From: Nocardioides bizhenqiangii
Lineage (GTDB): Bacteria > Actinomycetota > Actinomycetes > Propionibacteriales > Nocardioidaceae
DNA length: 64,000 nucleotides
Assembly (NCBI RefSeq): GCF_034661235.1
Contig: NZ_CP141059.1
Location: 2,355,501 to 2,419,500, forward strand
Direction: 5' to 3'
A program made the position numbers and the translations under genes. Under the pieces are notes generated by a model, which was given only the letters and a program-made list of their open reading frames with translations, was not told where the DNA came from and did not search any database. Numbering within the stretch: position 1 is the first letter of the stretch; each line of letters begins with the position of its first letter. This document shows positions 17,843 to 30,304 of the stretch, piece by piece.

Positions 17843-19006
17843 ACCGGCCCGGACCACACGCTCCACGTCGGCAGTGGCCAGGACTCCGTAGACGGAGCCG
17901 TCCGGCTCGACCAGCAGGTACTCGCTGGCGGGCGTCCGCCGGATCGCGTGCAGCAGGTCCGCGCCGGTGATCGTCACCGGCAGCCGCAGGCCCTCCTCGA
18001 GGCTCCGGGTCACCGCCGAGACCGCGACCCACGGCCGTCGGTCCTCGGGCATCGCGCGCAGGGCGGACTCGTCGACCACGCCCAGGGGGCTGCCGGCGGC
18101 CGAGACGGTGACGATGCTGCCCGCGTTGGCCTCCCGTGCGCGCCGGATCGCCTCGGCCAGCGGCAGGTCGTCGGGCACCGCGAGGGTACGGCGCGCGAGG
18201 TCGCGCGCCACCACCTCGCCGAGCCGGGTCCGGATCCGCGCCGCGGCGATCGCCTGCGACGCTCCGGTCCACAGGAACATCGCGATCACGAACGCCAGCA
18301 CCATGTCGAGGAGGGTCGTGTCGAGGCCCGTCACCCGCTCCTGGAACAGCGGCCACGACAGGACCGCGACGGCAGTAACCCGTCCGCCCCAGCCTGCGGC
18401 GATGACGCCGGTCTCGACCCGGCCGGTCACCCGCCACACCGCCGCCTTGAGCACCCGGCCGCCGTCGAGCGGAAGGCCCGGGACGAGGTTGAGCACGCCG
18501 ATCAGGAGGTTGGCGCCGGCGAGCCCCTCGACGGTGAGCAGCAGCACGCCGTCGGGCGTCACGAACCACAGCGCGACCGCGGCGCCGCCGACCGCCAACG
18601 ACGTGATCGGACCGACCACCGCGATCCAGAACTCCTGGCGCGGGGTGCGCGCCTCGCCCTCGATCGCGGTCACACCGCCGAGGAAGTGCAGCGTGATCGA
18701 GTGCACCTCGAACCCGTAGCGGCGCGCGGCCACGGCGTGCGCCGCCTCGTGCAGCAGCACGGCCAGGTAGAGGACGATCGCGAAGACCACGCCGACGACG
18801 TACTTCCACCCGCCGAGGCCCGGCTGCATCTCCTCGACCCGCGGCTCCATCACGAACGCGATCAGCGCCGCGACCAGGAACCAGGACGACGACACCAGGA
18901 CGTCGCTGCCGGCGATGCTGCCGATCCGGAAGGTCCCCGGCGGACGCGGCGCACGGGGCGCGCGCGGCTGCGGCGGCGAGCCAGGTTCCGGGTCGGAGGA
19001 GGACAC
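17840..19006 (-). CDS. Site-2-type zinc metalloprotease (M50) with CBS domains
   Basis: 388 residues. Intramembrane protease with the zinc motif HEAAH in LAVLLHEAAHAVAARRYG and the third ligand in VLNLVPGLPLDGGRVLKA. About six membrane helices occupy residues 30-240; the C-terminal ~130 residues contain two CBS-like segments (VPDDLPLAEAIRRAREANAG; LRLPVTITGADLLHAIR) that may sense adenine nucleotides. The substrate is unknown. GTG at 19006 lies 6 bases after TAGCCT. It diverges from the RecB-like nuclease gene over 97 bp and lies just upstream of trmI. Confidence 0.9.
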   Translation of the reverse strand: MSSSDPEPGSPPQPRAPRAPRPPGTFRIGSIAGSDVLVSSSWFLVAALIAFVMEPRVEEMQPGLGGWKYVVGVVFAIVLYLAVLLHEAAHAVAARRYGFEVHSITLHFLGGVTAIEGEARTPRQEFWIAVVGPITSLAVGGAAVALWFVTPDGVLLLTVEGLAGANLLIGVLNLVPGLPLDGGRVLKAAVWRVTGRVETGVIAAGWGGRVTAVAVLSWPLFQERVTGLDTTLLDMVLAFVIAMFLWTGASQAIAAARIRTRLGEVVARDLARRTLAVPDDLPLAEAIRRAREANAGSIVTVSAAGSPLGVVDESALRAMPEDRRPWVAVSAVTRSLEEGLRLPVTITGADLLHAIRRTPASEYLLVEPDGSVYGVLATADVERVVRAG

Positions 19007-19012
19007 ACCTCG

Positions 19013-19018
19013 AGGCTA
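19013..19018 (-). promoter_or_regulatory. Leaderless -10 of M50 protease gene
   Basis: TAGCCT, then ACCTCG complement (CGAGGT), then GTG at 19006. Confidence 0.45.
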
Positions 19019-19091
19019 TCCAAAGGGTGCGCTTCGGCCGGTGTCGGCGAGGTGTCCGGCACAACCTGTCTCGGTTGTCGGCGGTGTGTCC

Positions 19092-19097
19092 TACCGT
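19092..19097 (+). promoter_or_regulatory. Leaderless -10 of RecB-like gene
   Basis: TACCGT, then CAGAAC, then ATG at 19104. Confidence 0.5.
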
Positions 19098-19103
19098 CAG
19101 AAC

Positions 19104-20012
19104 ATGAGCACACCGACCGTCCCGACCGGCGTCGCGCCGGTCGACCCCGCCGAGCGGGTCGGCACCCGCGTCGACGGCGTCGAGGTGCTCGGCGCGCTCT
19201 CGCCGTCGCGGGCCGGGGACTTCCTGTCCTGCCCGCTGCTCTACCGCTTCCGCACGATCGACCGGCTCCCCGAGCCGCCCTCGGTCGACGCCGTCCGCGG
19301 CACCGTCGTGCACAAGGTGCTGGAGGACCTGTTCGACCTGCCGGCGTCCGAGCGGACCCCCGACCGGGCCGCCGAGATGGTGTTCCCCGCCTGGGAGGCG
19401 GTGCTCGAGGCGGAGCCCGCGTTGGCCACGCTCTTCCCTGACCAGGACGAGGGTGCGGCGATCGGGGCGTGGCTGGCGTCCTGCCGATCGGTGCTCGAGC
19501 GCTACTTCCTCCTCGAGGACCCGCGTCGGCTCGAGCCGGCCGATCGCGAGCTCTATGTCGAGACGCTGACCGATACCCGGCTGCTGCTCCGGGGCGTCAT
19601 CGATCGCGTCGACGTGGCGACCGACGGCGCCATCAGGCTGGTGGACTACAAGAGCAGCCGATCCCCTGCCGCCGAGTACGAAGGCAAGGCGCTCTTCCAG
19701 CTCAAGTTCTACGCGCTGGTGATCTGGCGGATGCGCGGGGTGATCCCCAAGCGGCTGCAGCTGATCTACCTCGCCAACGCGGAGACCCTGAGCTACGACC
19801 CCGACGAGCAGGACCTGCTCGCGACCGAGCGCAAGGTCCAGGCGATCTGGGAGGCCGTCCGGCGCGCGAAGGAGTCCGGCGACTGGCAGCCGAGCCCGGG
19901 GCCGCTGTGCCGCTGGTGCTCCCACCAGGCGCTGTGTCCGGCGTACGGCGGCACTCCCCCGCCGCTGCCCGATCCCGTCAGCCGGGAAGAGCTGCCAGCT
20001 CCGCCGGCGTGA
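19104..20012 (+). CDS. RecB-family PD-(D/E)XK exonuclease
   Basis: 302 residues. A Cas4/RecB-like nuclease: the N-terminus has ALSPSRAGDFLSCPLLYRFR, the histidine motif GTVVHKVLEDLF, the catalytic GVIDRVDV...RLVDYKSS and the late QLKFYALVIW motif. The C-terminal cluster CRWCSHQALCPAYG with the earlier Cys in FLSCP suggests a 4Fe-4S cluster as in Cas4/AddB. There is no CRISPR array nearby; the equivalent in M. tuberculosis (Rv2119) occupies the same place beside trmI. Its last 35 bases overlap tail-to-tail with the HAD phosphatase gene on the other strand. Confidence 0.9.
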   Translation: MSTPTVPTGVAPVDPAERVGTRVDGVEVLGALSPSRAGDFLSCPLLYRFRTIDRLPEPPSVDAVRGTVVHKVLEDLFDLPASERTPDRAAEMVFPAWEAVLEAEPALATLFPDQDEGAAIGAWLASCRSVLERYFLLEDPRRLEPADRELYVETLTDTRLLLRGVIDRVDVATDGAIRLVDYKSSRSPAAEYEGKALFQLKFYALVIWRMRGVIPKRLQLIYLANAETLSYDPDEQDLLATERKVQAIWEAVRRAKESGDWQPSPGPLCRWCSHQALCPAYGGTPPPLPDPVSREELPAPPA

Positions 20013-20619
20013 CTCCCACCAACGTGTCGAGGAAGGTACGGCGCTCCCCCGCCGGGACGGGCACGTGGTTGGGGACGACGAGCACCTGGCAGCCGGCGGC
20101 CGCGGCCGACGTCGCGCCGGTGGGTGAGTCCTCGATCGCAATGCAGTCCTCGGGCTCGACACCGAGCGCCGCGGCGGCGGTCAGGTACGGCTCGGGATGG
20201 GGCTTGCCCTGGTCGACCTGGTCGCCGGTGACGACCACCCGGAACGTCTCCGGCGGCAGGTGCTCGAGGATCGGGGCGACGAACCGCTGGTAGGACATCG
20301 TCACCAGCCCGCACGGCACTCCCGCGTCCTTCAGCGCGAGCAGCAGCTCGCGAGCTCCGGGGCACCACGGCACCGCGTGCTGGACCTGCGCGACGACGCC
20401 GTCCAGCAGTCGCTCGACGATCTCCTCGGCGCTCAGCGGAATCCCGGTGCGCTCGCGGATGTAGTGCCCCGACGAGATCAGGCTGTTGCCGACCAGGTGC
20501 TGGGCGTCCGCGGTCGACCAGGTGGCGCCGTACTCCTCGGCGAGGGCGACCTCGGTGGCCATCCAGTAGGGCTCGGTGTCGACCAGGGTGCCGTCCATGT
20601 CCCAGAGGACAGCTCGCAC
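19978..20619 (-). CDS. HAD-superfamily phosphatase
   Basis: 213 residues. Motif I is LWDMDGTLVDTEPY (nucleophile and acid/base Asp), motif II in GLVTMSYQ, and motifs III/IV in GKPHPEPYLTAAAALGVEPEDCIAIEDSPTG split over residues ~150-185. It belongs to the beta-phosphoglucomutase/phosphoglycolate-type subfamily with a helical cap; the substrate cannot be read from sequence. GTG at 20619 begins one base after the metH stop and has GGAGG 6 bases upstream, so it is the second gene of a metH operon. The 3' end overlaps the convergent nuclease gene by 35 bases. Confidence 0.88.
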   Translation of the reverse strand: MRAVLWDMDGTLVDTEPYWMATEVALAEEYGATWSTADAQHLVGNSLISSGHYIRERTGIPLSAEEIVERLLDGVVAQVQHAVPWCPGARELLLALKDAGVPCGLVTMSYQRFVAPILEHLPPETFRVVVTGDQVDQGKPHPEPYLTAAAALGVEPEDCIAIEDSPTGATSAAAAGCQVLVVPNHVPVPAGERRTFLDTLVGVTPAELAALPG

Positions 20620-20620
20620 G

Positions 20621-24367
<3,747 letters not shown>

Positions 24368-24373
24368 GTCACA

Positions 24374-24467
24374 CCCTTCCGTTACGGAAGGCGCCCTTGG
24401 GAACTGACTCGCCGAGCGTGGCGGGCGCCTCTGCTCATCCCGGGCCCGTTGCAACGCCTCTCGGCAC
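24374..24467 (-). promoter_or_regulatory. Candidate S-adenosylhomocysteine (SAH) riboswitch with SD-masking hairpin
   Basis: Read on the minus strand: P1 GCCGAG (24465-24460) pairs with CTCGGC (24416-24411); P2 CGGGC (24448-24444) pairs with GCCCG (24426-24422); and AGGCGTT (24459-24453) can pair with GGCGCCT (24395-24389) as the H-type pseudoknot of the SAH family. Conserved-looking stretches are GTTGCAA after P1 and CCACGCTCGG before P1 closes, close to the family pattern G-C/T-TGCAA and CCAGGCTCG. Downstream, CCTTCCG-TAA-CGGAAGG (24391-24375) forms a hairpin that buries the metH ribosome site GGAAGGG and shares three bases with the pseudoknot arm, as expected for an on-switch. Made from visual pairing only, without a covariance search. 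Confidence 0.72.
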
Positions 24468-24472
24468 CCCCG

Positions 24473-24478
24473 ATCTTA
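24473..24478 (-). promoter_or_regulatory. -10 of metH promoter
   Basis: TAAGAT placed 7 bases before the first base of riboswitch stem P1, so the transcript would begin at the aptamer. Confidence 0.5.
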
Positions 24479-24698
24479 ACGGTCCGGACCGACCCGCCCA
24501 CGATTTCCCGCATGCTGAATGGTGGGCGGACCGGGCTAGTGCCGCATTTGCCGACGTTCGCCCTGGCGAGCGACGTCCAGGGCGTGCGATGGCAAGGCGC
24601 CGATGCGAAGCCAGACTGGACGTCTTTCGAGCGTCGGCAACGCCGCCAGCGTGCGTCCTGGGCGTCGCGCAGCGGGCGAACGTTGGTGGACGCGGTAC
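24479..24698. other. Non-coding gap between metH leader and PAC2 gene
   Basis: About 220 bases upstream of both divergent genes. Beyond the metH and PAC2 promoter hexamers at its edges, no gene, clear repeat or hairpin was recognised here. Confidence 0.5.
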
Positions 24699-24704
24699 TA
24701 GGCT
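24699..24704 (+). promoter_or_regulatory. Leaderless -10 of PAC2 gene
   Basis: TAGGCT followed by CGGCGGG and then GTG at 24712 (ATG at 24715). Confidence 0.45.
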
Positions 24705-24711
24705 CGGCGGG

Positions 24712-25560
24712 GTGATGGAGATCGAGGACACGCCGGCACTCGTCCGGCCGGTGGTGATCGCGGCGTTCGAGGGCTGGAACGACGCTGCGGAGGCGGCCTC
24801 GGCGGTCGTCGACCACCTGATGACCGTGTGGAACGCGCGGGTGGTGGCGGCCATCGATCCCGAGGACTACTACGACTTCCAGGTCAACCGGCCGACGGTC
24901 GGCGTCGACGAGAACGGCTTCCGCAAGCTCACCTGGCCCAGCACCCACGTCGCCATCGCCTCGCCTCCGGAGCTCGACCACGACGTCATCCTGATCCGCG
25001 GCATCGAGCCGAGCATGCGGTGGCGGGGGTTCTGCGCCGAGCTGCTCGCGTGCATCGACGACCTGGGCGGCCAGCTGGTGGTCACCCTCGGCGCGCTGCT
25101 CGCGGACACCCCGCACACCCGCCCGATCCCGGTCACCGGCACGGCGACCGAGCCCGAGCTCGTCGACCGGATGAAGCTCGAGCAGTCCACCTACGAAGGA
25201 CCCACCGGCATCGTCGGCGTGCTGCAGGACGCCTGCGTGAAGCTCGACATCCCCGCGGCGTCGTACTGGGCCGCCGTGCCGCACTACGTCGCGCAGCCGC
25301 CGTGCCCCAAGGCCACGCTGGCCCTGCTCGGGCAGATCGAGGACCTGCTCGAGGTGAGCGTCCCGCTCGGCGACCTGCCCGAGGACTCGCGGGCGTGGGA
25401 GCGCGGCGTCGACGAGCTCGCCGAGGAGGACGAGGACATCGCCGACTACGTCCGGGCGCTGGAGGAGACGCGCGACACCGCCGAGCTGCCGGAGGCCTCG
25501 GGAGAGGCGATCGCACGCGAGTTCGAGCGCTACCTCAAGCGACGCGGCGAGTCCGACTAG
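24712..25560 (+). CDS. PAC2-family protein (proteasome-assembly-chaperone fold)
   Basis: 282 residues. The start VVIAAFEGWNDAAEAAS and the central ILIRGIEPSMRWRGF...LGALLADTPHTRPIPVTG are typical of the actinobacterial PAC2 family (Rv2125 type), related to eukaryotic proteasome assembly chaperones; no bacterial function is proven. The C-terminus is strongly acidic (LAEEDEDIADYV). GTG at 24712 is used because it sits 7 bases after TAGGCT; ATG at 24715 differs by one residue. It diverges from metH, as in the mycobacterial Rv2124c-Rv2125 arrangement. Confidence 0.88.
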   Translation: MMEIEDTPALVRPVVIAAFEGWNDAAEAASAVVDHLMTVWNARVVAAIDPEDYYDFQVNRPTVGVDENGFRKLTWPSTHVAIASPPELDHDVILIRGIEPSMRWRGFCAELLACIDDLGGQLVVTLGALLADTPHTRPIPVTGTATEPELVDRMKLEQSTYEGPTGIVGVLQDACVKLDIPAASYWAAVPHYVAQPPCPKATLALLGQIEDLLEVSVPLGDLPEDSRAWERGVDELAEEDEDIADYVRALEETRDTAELPEASGEAIAREFERYLKRRGESD

Positions 25561-25566
25561 CCCTGA

Positions 25567-27072
25567 TCAGCGCCTCTCGTGCCAGACGGCCAGGGCGGTG
25601 CGCGAGGTCAGGCCGAGCTTGAGCAGGATCCGGCTCACGTGGTTCTCGACAGTTCGTTCCGACAAGGTGAGCCGCCGCGCGATCGCGGCGTTGGTCAGCC
25701 CCTCGGCCACCAGAGCCGTCACGTCGGACTCCCTCGGGGTGAGCAGGGGGTCGCCCTCGCGTGGCCCGAGCAGCGCCTCGACCTGGTCGACCAGGGGCGC
25801 CATGCCGAGCCGTCGTGCCACCTCGAGCGCGGCGTCGGCGTGCTCGCGGCGAGCGCGTGAGCGGACCGGCTCGACGGCTGCGAGCTCGGCGAGCAGGTAG
25901 GCCTTGGCCGGCAGGGCGTGGAGCTCCTCGGCAGCCGCCAGCGCCGACCGCAGATGCTCGCCTGCCGCGGTGAGGTCCCCGAGCACCCGCGCCAGGCGAC
26001 CCAGAGCCAGGCCGACGGGACCTTGGTACGGCGCGTGGGCGTGGGGGATGACGTGCTGCCGCTCGTAGGGCAGCAGGTTCTCGTACAGCGACGCCGCATG
26101 GGTGTCGTCGGCCAGCCAGGCGCAGACGTCCGCGGCCTCGGCGAGCACCATCAGGAATTCCGGTGCCTCGACGGGCACAGCGATCACGTAGGGCGCAAGG
26201 GCACGCCACTCGTCAGCGGCCTCCGCGCGCAGTCCGGCACTCATGAGCGCTACGCACAGCCACAAGCGCGCGACGAACGGCAGGTGCTCGACCTGCAGCC
26301 GTACCGCTTCGAGCAGCGGTTTGACGGTGCCCTGGTGGCGCGCGGCCTCGAACGCGAACGACAGCTGGAGGAACTCCGCATCGCTGTGCGGCCCACCGAT
26401 CGCGGCGGCTTGCTCAGCGAGGCGTAGGGCGTCGTCGAACCGGCCGTCCAGCAGCGCCTGCGAGGCCCGCACCAGCAGCACCCGCGACTGCCAGGCGGGA
26501 CCCAGCTGCTCGGCGAGGACGGTCAGCGCGGACAGGTCTCCGAGCAGCTCCGCCCGCCGCCCGTTGCCGGCGTGGACGTCCATCGACCACAGCCGGCCCC
26601 ACGCCTGCATCTCCCGGTCGCCCACGGCGAGGCCGGTCGCGACCGCGCGGCGGGCCAGCGCCAGACGGTCGTCGGCGCGCAGCGGGTCCTGGAGCGCTGC
26701 GACACGCGCCTGGATGTCGACGAACTCGACCTCGGCGTCGGCCCGCTCCTCGATCTCGACCGCAGGGTCCTCGCGGAAGACGTCGCGGGTCGCCTCGACC
26801 TGGGCCTCCACCCGCACGGCCGCCTGCTCCCCGGTCGGTCCGGCGCGGCGCAACAGGGCGAGCGCCTCGCTGGCGAGCGCGTGCACCCGCGCGCGCAGCA
26901 GCGGGTCGACCGGCCGCCGCACCAACGTCGCCGCGGCCGCCACCAGTGACGGGTCGGTGTCGTCGGTGCATCCCTCGACCACCGTCACGCAGCTGTGCAC
27001 GGCGTCGGCCACCGCGCCCGCGGCGTACTGCGCGCGAGCCCGGTCGAGCGTCTCGAGGAGTGCGTCCTGCAC
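25567..27072 (-). CDS. LuxR-family transcriptional regulator with helical sensor region
   Basis: 501 residues. The C-terminal ~65 residues form a LuxR/FixJ helix-turn-helix ([20 protein letters not shown], then [18 protein letters not shown]). The rest is alpha-helical and TPR-like, as in MalT/LAL-like regulators, but without a visible P-loop, so it may be an ATPase-less relative. GTG at 27072 ([16 protein letters not shown]) lies 6 bases after TACGGT. A 12-bp tandem repeat fills the gap to the divergent membrane-protein gene and may bind this regulator. Its 3' end nearly abuts the PAC2 gene. Confidence 0.85.
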   Translation of the reverse strand: MQDALLETLDRARAQYAAGAVADAVHSCVTVVEGCTDDTDPSLVAAAATLVRRPVDPLLRARVHALASEALALLRRAGPTGEQAAVRVEAQVEATRDVFREDPAVEIEERADAEVEFVDIQARVAALQDPLRADDRLALARRAVATGLAVGDREMQAWGRLWSMDVHAGNGRRAELLGDLSALTVLAEQLGPAWQSRVLLVRASQALLDGRFDDALRLAEQAAAIGGPHSDAEFLQLSFAFEAARHQGTVKPLLEAVRLQVEHLPFVARLWLCVALMSAGLRAEAADEWRALAPYVIAVPVEAPEFLMVLAEAADVCAWLADDTHAASLYENLLPYERQHVIPHAHAPYQGPVGLALGRLARVLGDLTAAGEHLRSALAAAEELHALPAKAYLLAELAAVEPVRSRARREHADAALEVARRLGMAPLVDQVEALLGPREGDPLLTPRESDVTALVAEGLTNAAIARRLTLSERTVENHVSRILLKLGLTSRTALAVWHERR

Positions 27073-27078
27073 GCGCCC

Positions 27079-27084
27079 ACCGTA
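27079..27084 (-). promoter_or_regulatory. Leaderless -10 of LuxR gene
   Basis: TACGGT, then GGGCGC, then GTG at 27072. Confidence 0.45.
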
Positions 27085-27112
27085 GAGCGCGCGAAGCCGA
27101 CCCGTCCCCCGT

Positions 27113-27156
27113 GTTGAGTGCCCAGTTGAGTGCCCAGTTGAGTGCCCAGTTGAGTG
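27113..27156. repeat. 12-bp tandem repeat (3.7 copies)
   Basis: Unit GTTGAGTGCCCA at 27113, 27125 and 27137 with a partial GTTGAGTG at 27149; all copies identical. It sits midway between the two divergent starts (27072 and 27203), where it could serve as a multi-site operator or be a slippage-prone repeat. Confidence 0.9.
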
Positions 27157-27189
27157 GTCCCCCTCATGTGCACCCGGGGCTGGTCTTCC

Positions 27190-27195
27190 TAGCGT
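27190..27195 (+). promoter_or_regulatory. Leaderless -10 of membrane-protein gene
   Basis: TAGCGT followed by 7 bases and ATG at 27203. Confidence 0.45.
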
Positions 27196-27202
27196 CGACG
27201 AC

Positions 27203-27823
27203 ATGCGAAGCACTCTTGGCCCAGGCCTGCTCATCATCATCGCCGGGGCCGTGCAGGGCGACGGCGCGCTCATCACCACGGCTTACCGCGGCGCGTCGCC
27301 GGTCTCCGATGAGCAGCTCTCCTACCCGTGGGCGGACGCGACCGCCATCACCACGTCGCTCGTGTGGGGCGCTACGCAGGCGATGATCGTGGTCGGCCTG
27401 GTGGCGTTCGCGCGCAGCGGTGCGGCGCCCTCCAAGGCGGGCCAGGTCGGCGGGCGGCTCGCCGTGGCGGGCTCCTTGCTCTTCGTGGTCGCCCACGCGA
27501 TCTCGCTGGTCGCGCACGACGCCGCTCTCGACGACCCGATCGCCATCGCCGTGTTGTCCTGCTTCGGTGTCGGCACGCTGCTCACCGCGGTTGGCCTGAT
27601 CATGGCCGGAACGACGGCACTACGGTCAGGGGTCTGGTCGAGCTGGCGGCGGTACACGCCGCTCGCCCTCGGAGCCTGGATGGTTGCGATGGCGCCGCTC
27701 CAGCTCACGCCGGCACTGCCCGTCGCGGTCGGGGTCTACGCCGTCGCGACCATTGCGCTCGGTCTGTCGATGATCATCGAGGGCCTGGTGCGAGCCCCAG
27801 CGGTGACCAGGACGCTCACATGA
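27203..27823 (+). CDS. Multi-pass membrane protein, unknown function
   Basis: 206 residues with about six hydrophobic segments ([81 protein letters not shown] and the final [17 protein letters not shown]). No family motif was recognised with confidence; weak resemblance to DUF4386-like proteins is possible. It starts at ATG 27203, 7 bases after TAGCGT. It diverges from the LuxR gene and is coupled to the SRPBCC gene by a four-base overlap, so the pair is likely controlled by that regulator. Confidence 0.75.
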   Translation: MRSTLGPGLLIIIAGAVQGDGALITTAYRGASPVSDEQLSYPWADATAITTSLVWGATQAMIVVGLVAFARSGAAPSKAGQVGGRLAVAGSLLFVVAHAISLVAHDAALDDPIAIAVLSCFGVGTLLTAVGLIMAGTTALRSGVWSSWRRYTPLALGAWMVAMAPLQLTPALPVAVGVYAVATIALGLSMIIEGLVRAPAVTRTLT

Positions 27824-28269
27824 TCGAGCTGGAGACGAGTGTCGAGATCGCGCGACCGGCGCGGGAGGTGTTCGCCTTCGTCGCCGACCAGACCAACGCG
27901 CCGCGGTGGCAGACCGACCTTCACGAGGTTCGGCGACTCACTGACGGCCCGCTCGGAGTCGGGAGCGAGCACGAGTTCGTCCGGACGTTCGCAGGGCGAC
28001 GATTCGCCTCACGGAACCGTTTCGTGGCGTTCGAGCCTGACCGGTACGTGAGGTTCGAGATTCCGTCCGGGTGGATCTCGGGCACTGCGTCCTACCGGAC
28101 CGAGGCCAGTCGCTCCGGGGCAACGGTGCTCATCAGTCGGATGGAGTTTCGGGTTCGAGGGCCGCTCTCGCTGCTGAAGCCCGTCCTCTCCCGGCTCTTG
28201 GCCAGGGACTCGCGACGCGACGAGCAGCGGCTCAAGAGTCTTCTGGAGCATGGCGACTCCAAGGTGTGA
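27820..28269 (+). CDS. SRPBCC (START-like) family protein
   Basis: 149 residues, single polyketide-cyclase/START-like fold: starts [20 protein letters not shown] with the family's DQTNAPRWQ segment and FVAFEPDRYVRFEI strands. Such proteins bind hydrophobic ligands; the ligand here is unknown. Its ATG overlaps the stop of the membrane-protein gene (ATGA). The 3' end lies 4 bases from the convergent mshC stop. Confidence 0.85.
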   Translation: MIELETSVEIARPAREVFAFVADQTNAPRWQTDLHEVRRLTDGPLGVGSEHEFVRTFAGRRFASRNRFVAFEPDRYVRFEIPSGWISGTASYRTEASRSGATVLISRMEFRVRGPLSLLKPVLSRLLARDSRRDEQRLKSLLEHGDSKV

Positions 28270-28273
28270 GCCT

Positions 28274-29509
28274 TCAGAGCGACAGGCCGAGCGCCGCGTC
28301 CAGCACGGGCAGCAGCGTCGCCGCTGCGTCGGGGTCGCTGGTGTCGGCCAGGCCGTCGGTGCCGAGCGTCGCTGCCACCCAGGCGTCGATCGCCGCGGTC
28401 GCGCGCGGGGCGTCGAGGTCGTCGGCCAGCGCGGACAGCACCTCGGTCACGACCGGCCCGGCCGGCGCGCCCGCACCGAGGGCGACCGCCCGGCGCCACC
28501 GGGCGAGGTCGTCGACGGCGACCCACAACACGTCGTCGGTCCACTCCCAGTCCTCGCGGTAGTGGTGGCGCAGCAGCGCGAGCCGGATCGCCATCGGGTC
28601 GATGTCGCTGTTGCGGAGTGCCGAGACGAAGACCAGGTTGCCGCGGGACTTCGACATCTTCTCGCCGTCGTAGCCGACCATGCCTGCGTGCACGTAGGCG
28701 CGGGCGAACGGCGCTCCGGTCGCGACCTGCGCGTGACCCGCGCACATCTCGTGGTGCGGGAAGACCAGGTCGGTACCGCCCGCCTGCACGTCGACCGTGG
28801 TCCCGAGGTGCTCGAGGGCGATCGCCGCGCACTCGATGTGCCACCCCGGGCGGCCGCGGCCGAACGGGCTGTCCCAGGAGGGCTCGCCCGGCCGCTCGCC
28901 GCGCCAGACGACACAGTCGAGGGGGTCCTTCTTGCCCTCGCGCTCGGGATCGCCGCCGCGCTCGCCGAAGAGCTTCAGCATGGTCTCGCGGTCGTAGCCC
29001 GACTCGTCCCCGAACGCGGGATCGGCGGTCACGGAGTAGTAGAGGTCGTCCTCGACCCGGTAGATCGCGCCGGCAGCCTGCAGCCGCTCGATGAGCGCGA
29101 CCGCGAGCGGGATCGACTCGACCGCTCCGACGTACGCGTCCGGCGGCAGCACCCGCAGCGCCTGCATGTCCTGCCGGAACAGCTCCGTCTCCCGCTCGGC
29201 CAGCTCGACCCAGTCGACGCCGACCTTGGCCGCGCGCTCGAGCAGGGGGTCGTCGACGTCGGTGACGTTCTGCACGTAGCTGACCTGGTGGCCGGCCGCC
29301 TGCCAGGCCCGGTTGAGGAGGTCGAACGCGATGTAGGTGTTGGCGTGACCGAGGTGCGTCGCGTCGTACGGCGTGATCCCGCAGACGTAGAGCGTCGCCG
29401 CGCCGTCGGGCACGGTGGTGACGCGACCTCCACTGGCGGTGTCGTGGATCGCCACGGGAGGCCCGACCTCGGACAGGGTCGGCACCTCGGGAGCGGTCCA
29501 GGCGCGCAT
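28274..29509 (-). CDS. mshC: Mycothiol biosynthesis cysteine ligase MshC
   Basis: 411 residues. MshC joins cysteine to GlcN-inositol with ATP in mycothiol synthesis. It is a cysteinyl-tRNA synthetase paralogue: signature [17 protein letters not shown] (HIGH region and zinc Cys), [12 protein letters not shown] with zinc-binding residues, and [12 protein letters not shown]. It lacks the C-terminal anticodon-binding domain of CysS, which fits MshC length. Starts at ATG 29509, 6 bases after TAGCAT. It lies at the end of the conserved run histidine phosphatase - DUF3090 - PI3/4-kinase-like - mshC found in mycobacteria and streptomycetes. Confidence 0.95.
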   Translation of the reverse strand: MRAWTAPEVPTLSEVGPPVAIHDTASGGRVTTVPDGAATLYVCGITPYDATHLGHANTYIAFDLLNRAWQAAGHQVSYVQNVTDVDDPLLERAAKVGVDWVELAERETELFRQDMQALRVLPPDAYVGAVESIPLAVALIERLQAAGAIYRVEDDLYYSVTADPAFGDESGYDRETMLKLFGERGGDPEREGKKDPLDCVVWRGERPGEPSWDSPFGRGRPGWHIECAAIALEHLGTTVDVQAGGTDLVFPHHEMCAGHAQVATGAPFARAYVHAGMVGYDGEKMSKSRGNLVFVSALRNSDIDPMAIRLALLRHHYREDWEWTDDVLWVAVDDLARWRRAVALGAGAPAGPVVTEVLSALADDLDAPRATAAIDAWVAATLGTDGLADTSDPDAAATLLPVLDAALGLSL

Positions 29510-29515
29510 GCGGCG

Positions 29516-29521
29516 ATGCTA
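29516..29521 (-). promoter_or_regulatory. Leaderless -10 of mshC
   Basis: TAGCAT, 6 bases, ATG at 29509. Confidence 0.5.
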
Positions 29522-29539
29522 TCCGCCGGCGTCACGGCC

Positions 29540-30298
29540 TCAGAACGGTGGCCAGGGGATGGCGGGCCACCCGTGGTGCGGGCCCGGGAGCTCGCCCCGC
29601 GCGAGCAGTCGCTCCGAGCGCTGGGCGAGGGCCCGGATCTCGAGCTCGGTGAGGTGCTCGCGGAGCTGCTCCCCCAGGTCCCCCCGCACGGCGGCGAGCA
29701 CGGCGCCCACGCCGACCCGCTCCTCGTCGGTGAGCGGGCTCCCCGCCCACCCCCAGAGCACGGTGCGGAGCTTGGGCTCGTGGTGGAACGTGACGCCGTG
29801 GTCGACGCCGTACCGGTGTCCGTCCGGCATCGGGAGCACGTGACCGCCCTTTCGGTCGGCGTTGTTGACGAGGACGTCGAACACCGCCATCCGCCGGAGC
29901 GCGGGGGTGTCCTCGTGGACGAGGGTGACGTCGCGATCCCGGTCGTCGACCCCGTCGAAGACGGCGAACCAGCCGTCCGGCACCTCCCCCGACCGCACCA
30001 GGGTCACCGCGTCCTGCTCCGGATCGACGGTCTGCCAGTCCTGGAGCATGCCCGGCCCGTGCGGACCCTCGCCGCACCAGGTGCGCGGCACCACGTCCCA
30101 GCCGAGCGCCTCGCTCACCAGGTAGGCGGCCACCTCGCGGCCGGCGAGAGTGCCCTCGGGGAAATCCCACAGGGGCCGTTCGCCGGCGATCGGCTTGTAG
30201 ACGACCTCCCGGCCGTCGAGCTCGGCGAGGAACGTCGCGTTCGACGCCGGCATGATCCGTCCGCGCAGGTGCGGTCGACTGTAAGCAGCGTCAGTCAC
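29540..30298 (-). CDS. SCO1664-type PI3/PI4-kinase-like protein
   Basis: 252 residues. Conserved segments FLAELDGREVVYKPIAGERPL, the kinase-like FDVLVNNADRKGGHVL and YGVDHGVTFH match the actinobacterial family related to phosphatidylinositol 3/4-kinases, whose activity has not been shown here. The Asp-Arg-Lys-Gly and VDHG segments would be the catalytic and metal sites. Located 6 bases after the DUF3090 stop on the same strand and upstream of mshC; the mycobacterial counterpart is Rv2133c. Confidence 0.88.
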   Translation of the reverse strand: MTDAAYSRPHLRGRIMPASNATFLAELDGREVVYKPIAGERPLWDFPEGTLAGREVAAYLVSEALGWDVVPRTWCGEGPHGPGMLQDWQTVDPEQDAVTLVRSGEVPDGWFAVFDGVDDRDRDVTLVHEDTPALRRMAVFDVLVNNADRKGGHVLPMPDGHRYGVDHGVTFHHEPKLRTVLWGWAGSPLTDEERVGVGAVLAAVRGDLGEQLREHLTELEIRALAQRSERLLARGELPGPHHGWPAIPWPPF

Positions 30299-30304
30299 TG
30301 CCTG

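Noticed and set aside
19104..20012. Cas4 of a CRISPR system
   Set aside because: The fold and cysteines resemble Cas4, but no array or other cas genes lie in the window and the gene fits the conserved RecB-like position next to trmI.
24368..24480. Cobalamin or SAM riboswitch before metH
   Set aside because: No B12-box-like sequence and no SAM-I/SAM-IV core; the pairings fit the SAH class instead.
27113..27156. Coding repeat (His-Ser-Thr-Gly units) as an extended LuxR N-terminus
   Set aside because: The extension lies upstream of the -10 that serves GTG 27072 and has no family similarity; the DNA repeat is better seen as intergenic.
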